A DNA stretch of 64,000 nt from Bicyclus anynana (Eukaryota; Arthropoda; Insecta; Lepidoptera; Nymphalidae), in assembly GCF_947172395.1 (NCBI RefSeq), contig NC_069106.1, positions 4,464,001 through 4,528,000 of the forward strand. Direction: 5' to 3'. The notes beneath the pieces were generated by a model that worked only from the letters and a program-made list of their open reading frames with translations, had not been told where the DNA came from and did no database searches. Both the position numbers and the translations under genes were made by a program. Numbering within the stretch: position 1 is the stretch's first letter; the number at the start of each line of letters is the position of its first letter. Positions 1 to 10,845 of this stretch are shown here, piece by piece.

Positions 1-516
1 ATATGGCACTCGCAAAGAATTCTTTGATTTAGTAATTTTCGCAAAAACATCGTTTGCATTATTTATAGGATTTACGTAATTTTGGAGTTGTTTCATCCGA
101 GCAAGCTTCGGCTTTATAACTTGGATATCATCATTAAAAATATTTCTATCCATATTTTCAAGTAAATCCAAATCTATTTGATTATTTGTAACTAATTTGC
201 TAAGAAAGTGCCCAGGCTCGAATTCTTCCGGTCCCCCTTCTATATAAATGGGTCGATCAACTGAGTTGTGTGCTGCATAGTTAATGGTGTCTTTTTCCAA
301 TTTAGTATTCATGCTGTTTTCTTTTTCTCTGCTTTCATTTATATTGTAATTCAAGGCGTTACTTCGCTCATCCGGACGTGGTAAAAGTACGCGATTAGAG
401 AACGTTTTGAATACATTGGAATGTTTTAAAGGATTCAGTTGGTATATTTTTAGTAGCACTTTAAAGTTTTCTTCGTTTCCTCTTTTTGATCTGCGATTAG
501 GTTCCGTTAGTGATAT
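1..516 (-). CDS. Exon 2 (partial) of hypothetical secreted protein
   Basis: Begins in phase 0 after a TTACAG acceptor at 517-518. It is 172 codons without a stop, while the other two frames close within a few codons. Contains the RRSKRG segment near its start. It continues beyond the left edge of the window. Confidence 0.65.
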   Translation of the reverse strand, partial: MSLTEPNRRSKRGNEENFKVLLKIYQLNPLKHSNVFKTFSNRVLLPRPDERSNALNYNINESREKENSMNTKLEKDTINYAAHNSVDRPIYIEGGPEEFEPGHFLSKLVTNNQIDLDLLENMDRNIFNDDIQVIKPKLARMKQLQNYVNPINNANDVFAKITKSKNSLRVPY

Positions 517-1226
517 CTGTAACATAAATTGATTTTCATTGATACTTATCTGAATTACTCTTACTTGGCATCAAACTACTTACTTTTATAAGTCTGAGTC
601 GCATTCTCTATCGCCCAACTTCAGACCATACTGTCAGTGCTACTGTTATTTATGTCACTGTCAGTGGCGTGCACAAGGTTTTTAACTAGGGTATGCACTC
701 TGAGTAAAAATTGTAAAGTTCCTTTTCCAACTATGCATTCTGTGGTCCAACACAGATTTGTATTGAGTCCTCAGGATAGGCAGTGCATTTTTGCATGTAT
801 GAAGTGCGTGCCACTGGCCACTGTAATGCAATTAGAGCCATTGTAGCACGAGTGTTACAATAGCTAATTACGTGCAGTGGCATACAATACTTTTTCTACG
901 ACCTACTACTAAAGAATTGAGAAATTAAATATCACGTGTCTCAAACGGTGAATAAAAAACATCGCGAGGAAACCGGCATACCAGAGAATTTTATTAATTC
1001 TCTGCGTGTGTGAAGTCTGCCAATCCGCAGTGGTGAACTATTTTCTATTTGATTAATCCCTCTCATTCTGAGAGGAGACTCGAGTTCAGCAGTGAGCCGA
1101 ATATGGGTTGATAATGATGAGTACTAAAGAATTACAAAGTAGAATTACAGAGAAGTAAAAATAAAATACTACAATAAATCTTACCAACGTGAGTAAAATT
1201 GAAACAGTGAATGCATCGGTTTTCAT
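1..1226 (-). CDS. Hypothetical secreted protein, 5' part (two exons, open at left edge)
   Basis: I do not recognise this protein. Exon 1 (1226-1185) encodes MKTDAFTVSILLTL and ends in phase 0 at a GTAAGA donor. Exon 2 (516-1) follows an acceptor ending TTACAG and stays open for 172 codons to the window edge. The joined start looks like a signal peptide whose hydrophobic core continues across the splice. Soon after comes RSKR (about residues 23-26), a furin-type cleavage motif, so a short propeptide is possible. The rest is hydrophilic, rich in Asn, Lys, Asp and Glu, with no Cys in the visible part. The intron carries an oppositely oriented SINE. The exon join is supported by phase and by the signal-peptide fit; function is unknown. 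Confidence 0.6.
912..1119 (+). repeat. SINE-A (tRNA-headed SINE), 5'-truncated copy
   Basis: Carries the SINE-A body and tail: the ATCACGTGTCTCAAACGGTG segment, the TTCTCTGCGTGTGTGAAGTC segment and the GAGCCGAATATGGGTTGATA end. The tRNA-like head is missing. It lies in the intron of the hypothetical secreted gene. Confidence 0.8.
1185..1226 (-). CDS. Exon 1 of hypothetical secreted protein (signal peptide start)
   Basis: Fourteen codons from ATG at 1226-1224 to TTG, followed by GTAAGA. The ATG opens a hydrophobic stretch typical of a signal peptide. No promoter was recognised upstream. Confidence 0.55.
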
Positions 1227-2530
1227 ATCGTTGTTTTCAGAACCACGTGCAGTTCGTAATACAGCTTTGTTAGTAACAATGTTTGCAAATTGTTTTAGCT
1301 TATCGCACAGAATAGAGAATGATACAGAATGAGTCTTTACAAGCAGGTGAGGCCGGTGAAACCAATAAAAAACAAATATCACACGGCCCCTTGACATCCG
1401 CTTATACAAACTTTTTCATTATTTGTATTTCAAGATTTAACACTAACAATAATTATTATAATGCATGTTCTTCGTTGCCCCAGTTATGACAGCTAGATGT
1501 CCGAAGTGCAAAACGTTTCGTGTTAATAATGCGAGAACCAATATGGGAAGGAATGCGGCACTATAATATAATTATAATTCGGATATGTCGAGTTTACAAC
1601 GAACTACCTATCTCATACAAATGGCAGCGTGGACTTGTTCCGGCAAAGGTAAAAAAAAATTAAAGGCACTATCGTCAAATCTGCAATCGACCAGTGATTA
1701 TGTAGGTATTAATAACTTATTTATTTATTAATTTATTAATTTTTAAGCTTTATTTTTGACATTTTAGTACTTCTCGAGTATGTGAACTGTTTATAAGGAG
1801 CACTTTATTTCATTTGTCGTGTCTTACCTGTAAGTGGCTGGACACATTGTCCACGATCTTGTGTACTTTTTTCTTATAACGTGTACTGTGTACTAACTGT
1901 AGGTGTATAAAATAAAATAAAACCACGTTATATTATAATAGACTAATAATTAATTATTATTTTATTTGTTTTAGTAAACAGTTTTTAAAATATTTTAAAA
2001 CATAAGATGCCATTTTTTTTTATATTATTGAAAATTACTGATGCGACGTTTCATGTTGTATTGGCTCGAGAAATTATAATGTATTATTTTTTGAATTTGT
2101 ATTTGAAATGGCTACATCACCGCCGTGTTCCGTGCCCTCTGTCTGTCTATTATTCTTTAATCTGTGGCTTACCGTTATTAATTGCCGTACTGGCACAGTG
2201 GAAACCGTGGGTCTATACTGGAAGCGGAAATTCCCTAACAGGCACACAGTTGAATGTATTGATTTTTGTGAAACTGTCGGGAAAATTAAGTCAATTTAAG
2301 CAGTATACATCATATAGATTTGAGATTTTCAAACAGTTCTTGTCTGTGATTCTTTCAGAAACGGCTTTAATTAACACGCCACTGGCTTGGTACCGCCTTT
2401 AAACTGATCAGAAGGTAGCACATACGATGTTATTTTTGCAAAAGTATTCCGCAAATCTCTGCGACCAACAATACGCATTTTATTGCGGGTTCGCCGTTTC
2501 AGCATCTGGGGACCTCAACAAACAAACAAA
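1227..2530. other. Intergenic, AT-rich, no gene recognised
   Basis: Open frames here are short and low in complexity. One stretch near 2007-2400 is open in two frames but has no recognisable domain or convincing splice context. The missing first exon of the downstream protease homologue could lie anywhere in 1227-5050; I found no start with a fitting phase-2 donor. Confidence 0.4.
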
Positions 2531-2814
2531 TGTCATCATTAACAGCCCATACGGCTCACTATTGAGCACCAGCCTGCTGTCATAATGAGAGGAGTTAGGC
2601 GTTAGCCACGCTGGCCCAATGCGTATTGGCAGACACAAGTAGAGAATTAAGAAAATTGTCAGCAGGTTTCCTTTACGATGTTTTTCCTTTACCGTTTGAG
2701 ACACGTGATATTTCATTTCTTAAAATGCACACAACTGAAAAGTTGGAGGTGCATGCCGCGGACCAGATTTGAACCTACGCCCTCTGAATCGAAGGCTGAG
2801 ATTATATCCACTGG
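2531..2814 (-). repeat. SINE-A copy
   Basis: Reverse-oriented copy with the tail (ATCATTAACAGCCCATACGG) at the left and the tRNA-like head (CCACTGG, complement of the A box) at the right. The body is recognisable but diverged from other copies. Confidence 0.8.
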
Positions 2815-2930
2815 ACTGGAAGTGCTTGTAAACTGAGCCTACTTGAAATAAATGATTTTTGATTTTTTTTTTTTTTGATTTTTGGACTTTCACGGCTCCC
2901 AAAAAACAAATATACTGCTCCATAATTATT
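2815..2930 (-). repeat. Repeat G fragment (LINE/SINE tail)
   Basis: Contains the complement of the recurring segment with GGCTCAGTTTACAAGCACTT, preceded by a T-rich tract. The same segment recurs near 14.9, 28.95, 56.7 and 60.1 kb. It directly abuts the SINE-A head, so one element probably inserted next to or into the other. Confidence 0.6.
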
Positions 2931-4020
2931 AGTGAATTACTTAAGAAGCTACAATACCACAGACAGACACGTCAAACTTAAACATCATTTTTTTAAATTC
3001 AATTCATCTTAAAATGATAGCAAATGTTTTGAAAATAAAACTGGAATTGGCATTTTCTTCGTCATTCTAAAAATGTTGAAAGGAAAAAACTAATCTTGTA
3101 TACAAATAGTACAGTTGCCAGTTAAAAAAATATCCCATTCTGTGGGGAAATATATTTGCGTTTCAGTTGTTTTTCCATTTGGATATAGGTATTTTTATAA
3201 GCAGGTGTTTCGACCTACGTCGACCCGTGGCTTTAATATGTATCTAGGTGTACCATTCACATAATAAGTCACTACATCGCTTTTCACCGTATTTTCGGTT
3301 TTTGTGATCATCTAACCTAGTTATTTCAACAAAATGGCCTTGACTACGTCATTAAATGACAATGATTTTTTTGTTTTACCATCATTTAACATAAATTTTC
3401 CAACGAAATTACGTAAATAACGAATTTTCCTTAAAATAACGTTACTACACGCTACCATCACTACTATACTAATGTCACTTTACGTAAAATGACCTTTTAT
3501 AAGGTATTTCGTTGAGAACACAATATTAAATAATCGCAAAAACGAAAATACTGGGAGAGCTGGGAGAGTGGAAAATATTTAACACCAATAATTAATTAGT
3601 ATTTTTTGTTTTCACACAACTATAAGTTTGAATCGCAATCGCATCGTTTCCTCTGAATACAGACTACACTATTGATCGATGTTTTGCTGTTAATAATAAT
3701 AATAAATTTGCGGCTAAAGAATAGATTATTTTTAGACATATTTTTTATTACAAATTTGATAATAATAAGTTAGAAAAACTTAGGTACAAATGAAACGTGT
3801 TTCTTCTTTTAGTAAACTAGAAGTCGAAAACATGAAACTTCGATTATTTAGAGATAGTTTTTTTAGTGCATTAGATCATTGATCTTATGCTTTAACAGAG
3901 GGGTAACGTTATCGAGGCAGTTCCCGATGCAATTAGTCTGAGGTCTAAGCTCCATACCACCTCACCTGACCCTGCAGTGGGTCGTTATAATAGGCTGTTA
4001 GTGACGAATGAAAGAAGAGA
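2931..4020. other. Intergenic, no feature recognised
   Basis: AT-rich unique-looking sequence without a long open frame, splice-flanked exon or clear repeat. Confidence 0.4.
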
Positions 4021-4034
4021 TGCACTCGTAATAT

Positions 4035-4448
4035 TATTTGGTACTAAACGCTCGTGACTTCGTCGCGTGGAATTTAGTTTTTCACAAATCCCTCGGGAAC
4101 CATGGATTTTCCGGGAAAAAATGTGTTAATTCAGACTATAATATATATTTAATATATCTTAAAACCAAATTTCAGCTAATTCGGTTCAGTAGTCGAGGCG
4201 TGAAAGAGTAACAAACATTCATCAAAATTATCAATTTTCGCAAATCTTGGAAAATCATGGATTTTTTCGGGATAAAAAGTAGCTAATGTGTTAATATCAG
4301 AGTATAATCTATTTCCATTCCAAATTTCAGCCAAATCGCTTAGCGGCGTTAAAGAGTAACAAACATCCAAATAAACATACATCCAAACATCCATACAAAC
4401 TTTCGCGTTTATAAAATTAGGATTTTTGGCGCAAGATGATAGCAACAT
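4035..4448 (-). mobile_element. Helitron-like non-autonomous element, family 2, degraded copy
   Basis: Shares long segments with 48060-48420: the GTGACTTCGTCGCGTGGAAT end, AACCAAATTTCAGCTAATTC, GGCGTGAAAGAGTAACAAAC, and the far end resembling TTTCGCGTTTATAAAATTAG. The GC-rich end matches the 3' hairpin end of lepidopteran Helitron-like elements. The short open frame inside it is not a gene. Confidence 0.55.
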
Positions 4449-5052
4449 TAATACGTACAGTCATAATAAAAGGCTGGGAGAGTGGAATAAGTACCTGTTA
4501 GATATCTTTACGCATCATCTTTAGCTACAGACGCAATGAAGTTACTCTGGTATTGTTGGATAGTTTCAAAATATACCTATTTAATTTACTTAACATATCT
4601 ACATACATACATAACCATTTTGGCCCCAACACGTTATATACAAAACGACGTAAAATCTTTTTTTTTTTTATTAATCTAAAACCACCAAAAGTATCTAATA
4701 ATAATATACAGGGTGCTGGGGAGTATTTCCCATAACTCTGGAGTTAATATTATTTACCGTTAATTAATTTAAAATGTTCAAAGAACATGAGTTCTAAAAT
4801 TAATATTTCTTTTGTAAATAGATCTTAAATGTGTCCCTAATATGCTCTTAATAAGTGGATTCGGACCTTGAAGTTATGGGAAACACTCCCCAGCAACCTG
4901 TATAATATAAAGTAAAATTCTCAGTTAATATAATTATGATATAAAAAAAAAATTAACTGTGTGTTTTGTTATGTTGAAATTGTATTTGTCGCGAGTCTTA
5001 AAGCGAAACTTAGAGCTTTCAAATCTTGCTGAATCCTTGTTGACCTTTTCAG

Positions 5053-5398
5053 TGTACTCACAATATTGATCTGCAATTGGTACCAATGCGCAAGTGACGA
5101 AGAAGAGGAAACAACAACAACAACAACTGAAGCTACAACTTCAACAACTACTATTCCACATGTGGAATTCAAAGCGCCGTGGGTGGAAAGGTATCATGAC
5201 CCCAAACGATTTACAACCCTCCGCCCAAGGATCAGCTGGGGAGCGCCGTTGCCTGCCGTCGATGAGTCACCTGACTTCAGAATGGAAGAGATGCAGCCAC
5301 TTGCGTTTAAAGACAAGTTATATACCGAGGAACACAGACCCTACCGGTTATCGCCTCATTTTAAGCAAACCAGACAATGGAGCCGACATAAACCAGGG
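5053..5398 (+). CDS. Protease homologue exon A (signal-like and Thr-rich region)
   Basis: Follows a TGACCTTTTCAG acceptor and starts with one base that completes a codon from the unseen upstream exon. Encodes a hydrophobic stretch, then an acidic and poly-Thr segment and a Pro/Arg-rich linker. Ends in phase 0 at GTAAGT. Confidence 0.65.
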
Positions 5399-8300
5399 GT
5401 AAGTAGATCATGATTTATGCCCAGGCACTCCACGATCTTGCTCTTGCGTCGGCTTTCTACCAGAGAGATTCTTTTTTTTTTTTAATTTTATCGAAAATAG
5501 TCTTAACTCCGTAACATCCCTATTAATTAGGTATTATCCCTATTAATTAGGTATTAATTAGGTATTTATCGTATTCGTATTGTCTTGCCCAACTGTGCAG
5601 GCAGTTTGTTGGCGAGTTGATGCTTACTATCCTAATTATATCTAAAAATAATTGATAAATCTAATTATAATGAAATACTTAACACTAAAATAACAAAAGA
5701 ATATAATATTATACAAAAAAAAGAAAATTTTTCAAAAGGTGCAATTTAGATGAAAGAAATTTAAATTGATAATGAAAGACAATTTCTATATACAGCAAGT
5801 AAATCCGTCAGTGATGGGGTCCCCAAGGAAAACTTTCTTTAATTTCTTCTTGAGGACTCCTTCACTGATCTCCTTTTCTTTTTTGAGCCACTCAATTTTA
5901 TTATATGTTTTGGGCACCATGTAGCTGGTAGTTCTCTCACCCTAGTAGGGTGGCATCCCTAAGTAGTTGTCATCCCGCACAGCACCAAATTATTTGCTTC
6001 AAGGTTTTCTATAAGAACTACTAAAGTGTAAATCGCCTTTCCGGCGTCTATATTTCCTGACATCTATAAACCAGGGATGTTACGGAGTTTCGACTCGATT
6101 CCGGCTCCGTTTAGTCGGATCTTTCGATTATTATTACACCTTCGGTTCCGACTTCAGCTCTGAGACTTTTAAATCGAAGGTTGAAACATAATTGGCTAAT
6201 TTAGGATGTCAAGATTTTCAAAAACAAAACTTTTGGTCTCGGCATATCAAGCGGGTTACAGGGAGCCACTGAATGCTGGTGGTTCAGAATCGTTGTGCTT
6301 GGATGTCCTTGCAAGAGGCCTTTGTCCAGCTGTGGACGTCTATCGGCTGAGAATGTTGATCCTTACGGGAACGGGGAATTTGCTGGTGCAACCGCAGGGC
6401 ATATCAGCTATAATATATAAAATATCTCCAGGAACACATACAATTCGCGGGATGCTACTGTACGACAGTCTTCAAGTATATGATACCGCTAGCTGGATGC
6501 GCGCTCATCACGACCCGGCATATCCTCACCACTGCCACCTCAACGTATCTGATCATCCGGAACAGAAAGCACTATGACGTCATGGAGGGAGTTATAGGCG
6601 CTTGGTACGATACGAACCACGACAATTACAACAGCTCCATGTATATATCACCGGCCAGGATACATTTTCATCCTCGTGTAAGTAATTTTTTTTTCGGATC
6701 CGTGATAGCCCAGTGGATATGACCTCTCTTCGAATCCGGTCCGAGGCATGCACCTCCAACTTTCAGTTATGTGCATTATAACAAATTAAATATTACGTGT
6801 CTCAAACAGTGAAGAAAATTATAAAAATTCAACCCTCCCGCTGCGGGACATTGGAGCAACCGTCGCTCAGAGCTCCAGAGTGAGGAATCTCCTCACAATA
6901 CGCGCCGTCTCAAGAATCACCGCCTTGATCCAGCAGTAAGTTAAGCGAAATACCCTTGATCCAACGGTTAAGCGAAAGCTTCTTAATGCGTTAGTTAAAG
7001 CTTTTCGCTATAAGACCATTGACTGAAACAACTATCGGAACCTAGATTTAAGAGTCGGTACAGAGTACCTAGATCTGTGATCGGAACTATAATTGACTCA
7101 TCATCAACCATATACCGTAAAACTGTTGCTGCTAGCTCAGGTACCATAAAAACTACCTACTAGGGATATTACGGATCTTCGACTCCGGCTCCGTTAAGTA
7201 CCGATTGTTATTACACCTTCGATTCCGACTTCGGCTCCGGCACTTTTAAATCGGACGTCAAAACATAATTTGCTACTTTGGGATTCAATTCATTAAATTC
7301 AATTTCTCGTTTATTTGGAAACATGCCTATTTTTTGCATTGTTTGTGTTTTATTGGTCCTTAAATAGAAATCTCTTTCGTGCTACCACTTCTAACCCTGC
7401 CTCTGACTCAGGTTCCGACTCTGATAAATTAAATTTAGAAACTCCGAGTCCGCCTTTGGTTTTGATAAAATTATCTCCGTTACATCCCTATTACCTACTT
7501 ATTTGTTTCAGTGGCAGTACCCCGAGCAAGTGAACCGGTCTCATCCATTCTCATTCACCTACGACCTGGCAGTTTGGGCGACCACTTACACTGTGTTCGG
7601 CTGGTATATGAACTCTTTCAGTGCGACTGTGTGTATGAGGGCAACGTCTGATCCGTAAGCTACTTCACTATCATTATCATCATCATTCTCATCATCATCG
7701 TCATCGTCATCATAATTATCAGCCTATTATAACAGCTTTCTTTACAGGTGAGGCGATTTTAGATCCACCTTGAGGCTTTAATGCGGGTTAGAGTCACTAT
7801 CAGCAAGGCTATTCTCTAACGATGTTCTGTGTATAAATCACAAGTGCAAGTTTCAAATTCCCCGCTTTCTTCCTCATTCTATAGTATCGTGTTAGACAGA
7901 GAGAGATAGAGGTGAATTCGAAACTCGGACTAGCGAGTTGTCAAATTTCCTTACAGAATAACCTAGCAAGGGGGGTCACGGATGTGTAACACCACCAACT
8001 TCTTAACTATCAAAAAATAACCATTTTCTTTTTAATTTCTTATCAATCTTTCATTCAATCTCAGAATTATCAATCAATCAATGTTAAAATTATCATCTAC
8101 GGCTTTCACACACATGCCCTTTTTCAGATGATGGTGATGATGACTTGATAAAACATACATATAAGTTATTTTGAAATCACAGACAGACTCTATTTATATG
8201 TATTGATTTATTAACTTTAGTTTGCTTCATTTACAGAAAAGCATTCATGTCTCCCAATCCAAAAGGCAACATGATATTCATAATTGTGGGATTTCAGTTC

Positions 8301-9528
8301 ATGTATGCTTACCATAGAAGACCTACTCCTTTTCACAAGTATGGAGTAAAAACGTCGAGATATACGGAACCGTGTCCAAAGGTAACTAGCCCAATGTAAC
8401 ATCTAATGCTGGGCCGATTGAGGTTTTCTTGATTGGTCCAGGTCTGGCTGGTGGGAGGCTACGGCTGTGGCTAGTTAGATGTCGTGTAGAAACCGAAAGG
8501 GGTGTGGATTTTCATCCTCCTCCTATCAAGTTAGCCCGCTTCCATCTTAGATTGCATCATCACTTACTATCACATGGGATTGTAGTCAATGGCTGGATTA
8601 TATCTAGGATAGATAGAGGCTATAGACGCCTGTCGTAACACGATTTTAACGACTTATTGGAGGATTAAAAAAAAATTATGTCTAAATTTATTTTAAAAAA
8701 TCAGTACCTATTAAATTTTGGATTGGGATATTTGTTATGTTGCTACCCCCAAATTTGTTACATTCGGTTTTTGAATTGAATTTACCCATTGTGGTAGCAA
8801 TTTTGAAGATTTATTCACGTTAATAAAATTGAAAGTTTTGAATAACTTCGGGGGTTTTCAAATTATTATTTACACTCTCGATCAAGTCATCAATTATTCT
8901 CTTTCAGTGCGCTTTCATTTGAGACCCCACTCGAGTATATTAGCAGACATTCGATTATTCTTCCTCACTTTCATCCCCCAGAACTTTTAAACGGCTCAAC
9001 CGATTTTCACCAAAAATGTCTAAAAAAACTCGTACATAAGTCACCATCCATACAAAATAAACTAAATTGAAATCGCTTTATTCCTTCGCGAGTTATGATG
9101 CCAAAGATAGACACGTCAAACTTTTATCACCTCTCTTTTGCGTCGGGAGTTAAAAATGTTTACTATTACAGACGGAGTGGGGTTGGTTCATATGCATACC
9201 AGGGGAATGGGCGAGATTCGGCATAGAGGGTGGTGCAGCTTTGCATAGGACCGACTCGAGCTGGAAAAAAGACGGTCTCATAGGCATGGCTGCTTTCTCC
9301 ATGACGCTGCGAGCTGTGGAAATAACCCACTACTTCACATTACTGGACACCCATCCAGTTCTGGACTTCCTGTACGACGCTTACGAGGGTAAAATACCGT
9401 ATATATGGTTGGACAGACGGTTTTTTGACACGAAGCACGCGGCGCCCAAAATAAGAGAAGGATTTTATCTCAAAAGGGATTATACTATGGGAATACAGCG
9501 TCCTTACGGTGATGTTTTTAGGAATTAA
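5053..9528 (+). CDS. Catalytically altered trypsin-fold serine protease homologue (5' exon missing)
   Basis: Five exons join with consistent phases: 5053-5398, 6432-6677, 7512-7654, 8237-8381 and 9172-9528 (about 412 codons). The first known exon starts with a hydrophobic signal-like stretch (VLTILICNWYQC), so a short upstream start exon is expected. An acidic, Thr-rich tail follows. The S1 core is seen as AGCALITTRHILTTATST, aligning with the usual CGGSLIT..HVLTAAHC; as YDLAV around the catalytic Asp; and as IEGGAALH where GDSGGPL is expected, then GLIGMAAF. On this alignment the His site is Thr, the Asp is kept, and the Ser site is Glu. No RIVGG activation site is seen. Serine protease homologues of this kind act as cofactors or binding proteins in insects; a specific role here is unknown. 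Confidence 0.65.
5500..5522. repeat. Terminal end of repeat H
   Basis: Carries the AACTCCGTAACATCCCTATT end that closes the element at 7163-7494, followed by short direct repeats of TATTAATTAGG. Confidence 0.4.
6071..6205 (+). repeat. Repeat H, 5' part
   Basis: Starts CAGGGATGTTACGGAG and shares most of its sequence, rich in TCCGACT and CGGCTCCG, with 7163-7310. It is cut off by a LINE tail fragment at about 6236. Confidence 0.6.
6236..6400 (+). mobile_element. LINE 3'-end fragment
   Basis: Matches the reverse of 10672-10845: shared segments such as AAGCGGGTTACAGGGAG, GGACGTCTATCGGCTGA and TGTCCAGCTGTGGAC. It lies just before protease homologue exon B, in its intron. Confidence 0.6.
6432..6677 (+). 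CDS. Protease homologue exon B (His-site region)
   Basis: Bounded by a TATCTCCAG acceptor and a GTAAGT donor, phase 0 at both ends, 82 codons. Encodes the GCALITTRHILTTATS segment, in which the catalytic His and the following Cys of the S1 family are replaced. Confidence 0.75.
6701..6820 (+). repeat. SINE-A, 3'-truncated copy
   Basis: tRNA-like head with GTGATAGCCCAGTGGATATG and part of the body. It begins 24 bp after the donor of protease homologue exon B. Confidence 0.75.
7163..7494 (+). mobile_element. Repeat H, near-complete terminal-inverted-repeat element
   Basis: Begins AGGGATATTACGGA and ends TCCGTTACATCCCT, so the ends are inverted. The interior has repeated TCCGACT-type words. No transposase is encoded. 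It lies in the intron before protease homologue exon C and ends about 20 bp before the acceptor. Confidence 0.55.
7512..7654 (+). CDS. Protease homologue exon C (Asp-site region)
   Basis: Acceptor TTTGTTTCAG; starts in phase 0 and ends in phase 2 at GTAAGC. Encodes FTYDLAVW, which fits the region around the catalytic Asp of S1 proteases. Confidence 0.7.
7660..7730. repeat. ATC/TCA-rich simple repeat
   Basis: Interrupted trinucleotide run of ATC and GTC units in a protease homologue intron. Confidence 0.7.
8237..8381 (+). CDS. Protease homologue exon D
   Basis: Acceptor CATTTACAG; the first base completes the split codon, and the exon ends in phase 0 at GTAACT. Encodes an aromatic-rich segment (GFQFMYAYHRRP) between the Asp and Ser regions. 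Confidence 0.7.
8403..8640 (+). repeat. SINE-B copy
   Basis: Contains GGGGTGTGGATTTTCATCCT and AGCCCGCTTCCATCTTAGA, found again in reverse near 38.97, 44.03 and 59.22 kb. Lies in the last intron of the protease homologue. Confidence 0.7.
8945..9150. repeat. Degraded dispersed repeat
   Basis: Shows the TTTTAAACGGCTCAACCGAT type of sentence common in lepidopteran repeats and the GACACGTCAAACTT segment also seen near 2960. Family not assigned. Confidence 0.35.
9172..9528 (+). CDS. Protease homologue exon E (Ser-site region, C-terminus, stop)
   Basis: Acceptor TACTATTACAG, phase 0. Encodes GIEGGAALH at the position of the active-site GDSGGPL, then GLIGMAAF, then a C-terminal tail of about 70 residues ending at TAA (9526-9528). 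A possible ATTAAA polyadenylation variant lies about 50 bp downstream. Confidence 0.7.
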   Translation, partial: TEWGWFICIPGEWARFGIEGGAALHRTDSSWKKDGLIGMAAFSMTLRAVEITHYFTLLDTHPVLDFLYDAYEGKIPYIWLDRRFFDTKHAAPKIREGFYLKRDYTMGIQRPYGDVFRN

Positions 9529-9654
9529 GTGTCTTCTAATGGAGAAAATTGTAGACTCGGCCTAGCATTGCTTTGAATTAAACAAAACAAGTCAACTTCA
9601 CGCTATTAGCTATAGCTTGGCAACATCGTTCCTAACACTTCCTATGTTGCGCGC

Positions 9655-9780
9655 GAGCCGGGGGGCGTAGCGATGAATGAAAAACCCACGACTGATGCAC
9701 GTCACTTCCCCGCACGCACGATTTCACACCCGTGCAGTCTTTCCGCCCGTCCTTATCAAAAAACTTGCCAGACTATAATA
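9655..9780 (+). repeat. Repeat F copy
   Basis: Contains GACTGATGCACGTCACTTCC and the CGTGCAGTCTTTCC region, found in reverse at about 33585-33735 and more distantly near 36330-36445. Confidence 0.6.
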
Positions 9781-9954
9781 CAGTTGCGCAAGCAACCAAT
9801 AAGGTTCAACTTATCGGCGATAAACAATAGGTACTTAACTAATATTGTAAAAAAAATTAAATTATAATATGAACCTACCCACTGAACTAAAAAGCGAAAA
9901 ATAACGTATTGTGATACCTTCTGATCAGTCTGAAGGCGGTGCCAAGGTGGTCTA

Positions 9955-10075
9955 AGTGAGCGCCCCGATGTTTCACCCAAGTAGTTCCCGTGGGAATACG
10001 AGGATAAAATAATATGATTAGTAACGAGGTAGCTTTCTAATGGTGAAAGAATTTCTAAAATCGGTTCAATCTCAA
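9955..10075 (-). mobile_element. Helitron-like fragment
   Basis: Shares GTTTCACCCAAGTAGTTCCC and the GGTGAAAGAATTTCTAAAAT segment with the other Helitron-like copies; the ends are degraded. Confidence 0.5.
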
Positions 10076-10229
10076 CAAACCAACGAAAAATCTACTTTTA
10101 CCTCCATAACAGTGGAATTTATAGACGTTGTAGGGGCACCCCCAGAGGATCATTCAGCCGTATTTGATACTCAGCGCGTGAAGGATCCCTTGGGGCTGAC
10201 CCTACAACGTCTACGACTTCCACTGTAAG

Positions 10230-10671
10230 CTTTAATATTAGGTAATTCAATGTTTTTTTCATACATCTTCAATTTGTGGGAAATATTTTATAGAATATAT
10301 AAATAAAAAAAATAATAAAATTTAATAAAAACTTTAATAAATAACAAACTGTGTATTGTGACAATAAATAATAAACATCTACATAACATTGGATAAATTA
10401 TTATTATTTAATTTATTCATTCCATTATTTAGCACTACATTAATGTCCTAATGACTTGATGGCTATATTAAATAAAATAAAATCTAAAATCATTCTAATT
10501 ACATTATAATTATTATTAATGATCACTGACTAAAAGATCGATTTAAATTTCTACATAGTAAGTAAGTACTCGTATATCTGCAACACGATAAGAAGGCCAG
10601 TTTGACAACATAATAAAATTGTAACTAGTGATTACGTTGTTTATATTACGTTTGCTTAGGATCCATAAAAA
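10230..10671. other. AT-rich intergenic, no feature recognised
   Basis: Long runs of TAAT and AAATAAA; no open frame or clear repeat. Confidence 0.4.
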
Positions 10672-10845
10672 ATAATAAATCATCATCATCATTATCATCA
10701 GCCGATAGACGTCCACTGCTGGACATAGGTCTCTTGGATGGACTTCCAAGCGCAACGGCCTCGAGCCTCCAGCATCCAGCGACTCCCTGCAACCCGCTTC
10801 ATATCCTCGGTCCACCTAGTGATGGGTCGACTTCTGTAGTGACTC
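10672..10845 (-). mobile_element. LINE 3'-end fragment
   Basis: Begins with an ATC-rich microsatellite and CAGCCGATAGACGTCCACTG, the reverse of an RTE-like 3' terminus, and reads back into a diverged body. Confidence 0.6.

Noticed and set aside
1626..1649. First exon of the protease homologue (ATGGCAGCGTGG then GTAAAA)
   Set aside because: The donor would leave one base, while the next exon needs two, and the encoded residues are not signal-like.
2007..2402. 131-codon open frame on the plus strand as a membrane protein
   Set aside because: Hydrophobic mainly because of T-rich sequence; no domain, overlapping second frame, and no splice support.
6206..6577. 123-codon open frame on the plus strand
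   Set aside because: It runs through a LINE tail fragment and then out of frame over protease homologue exon B; the real frame is fixed by splice sites and the S1 motifs.
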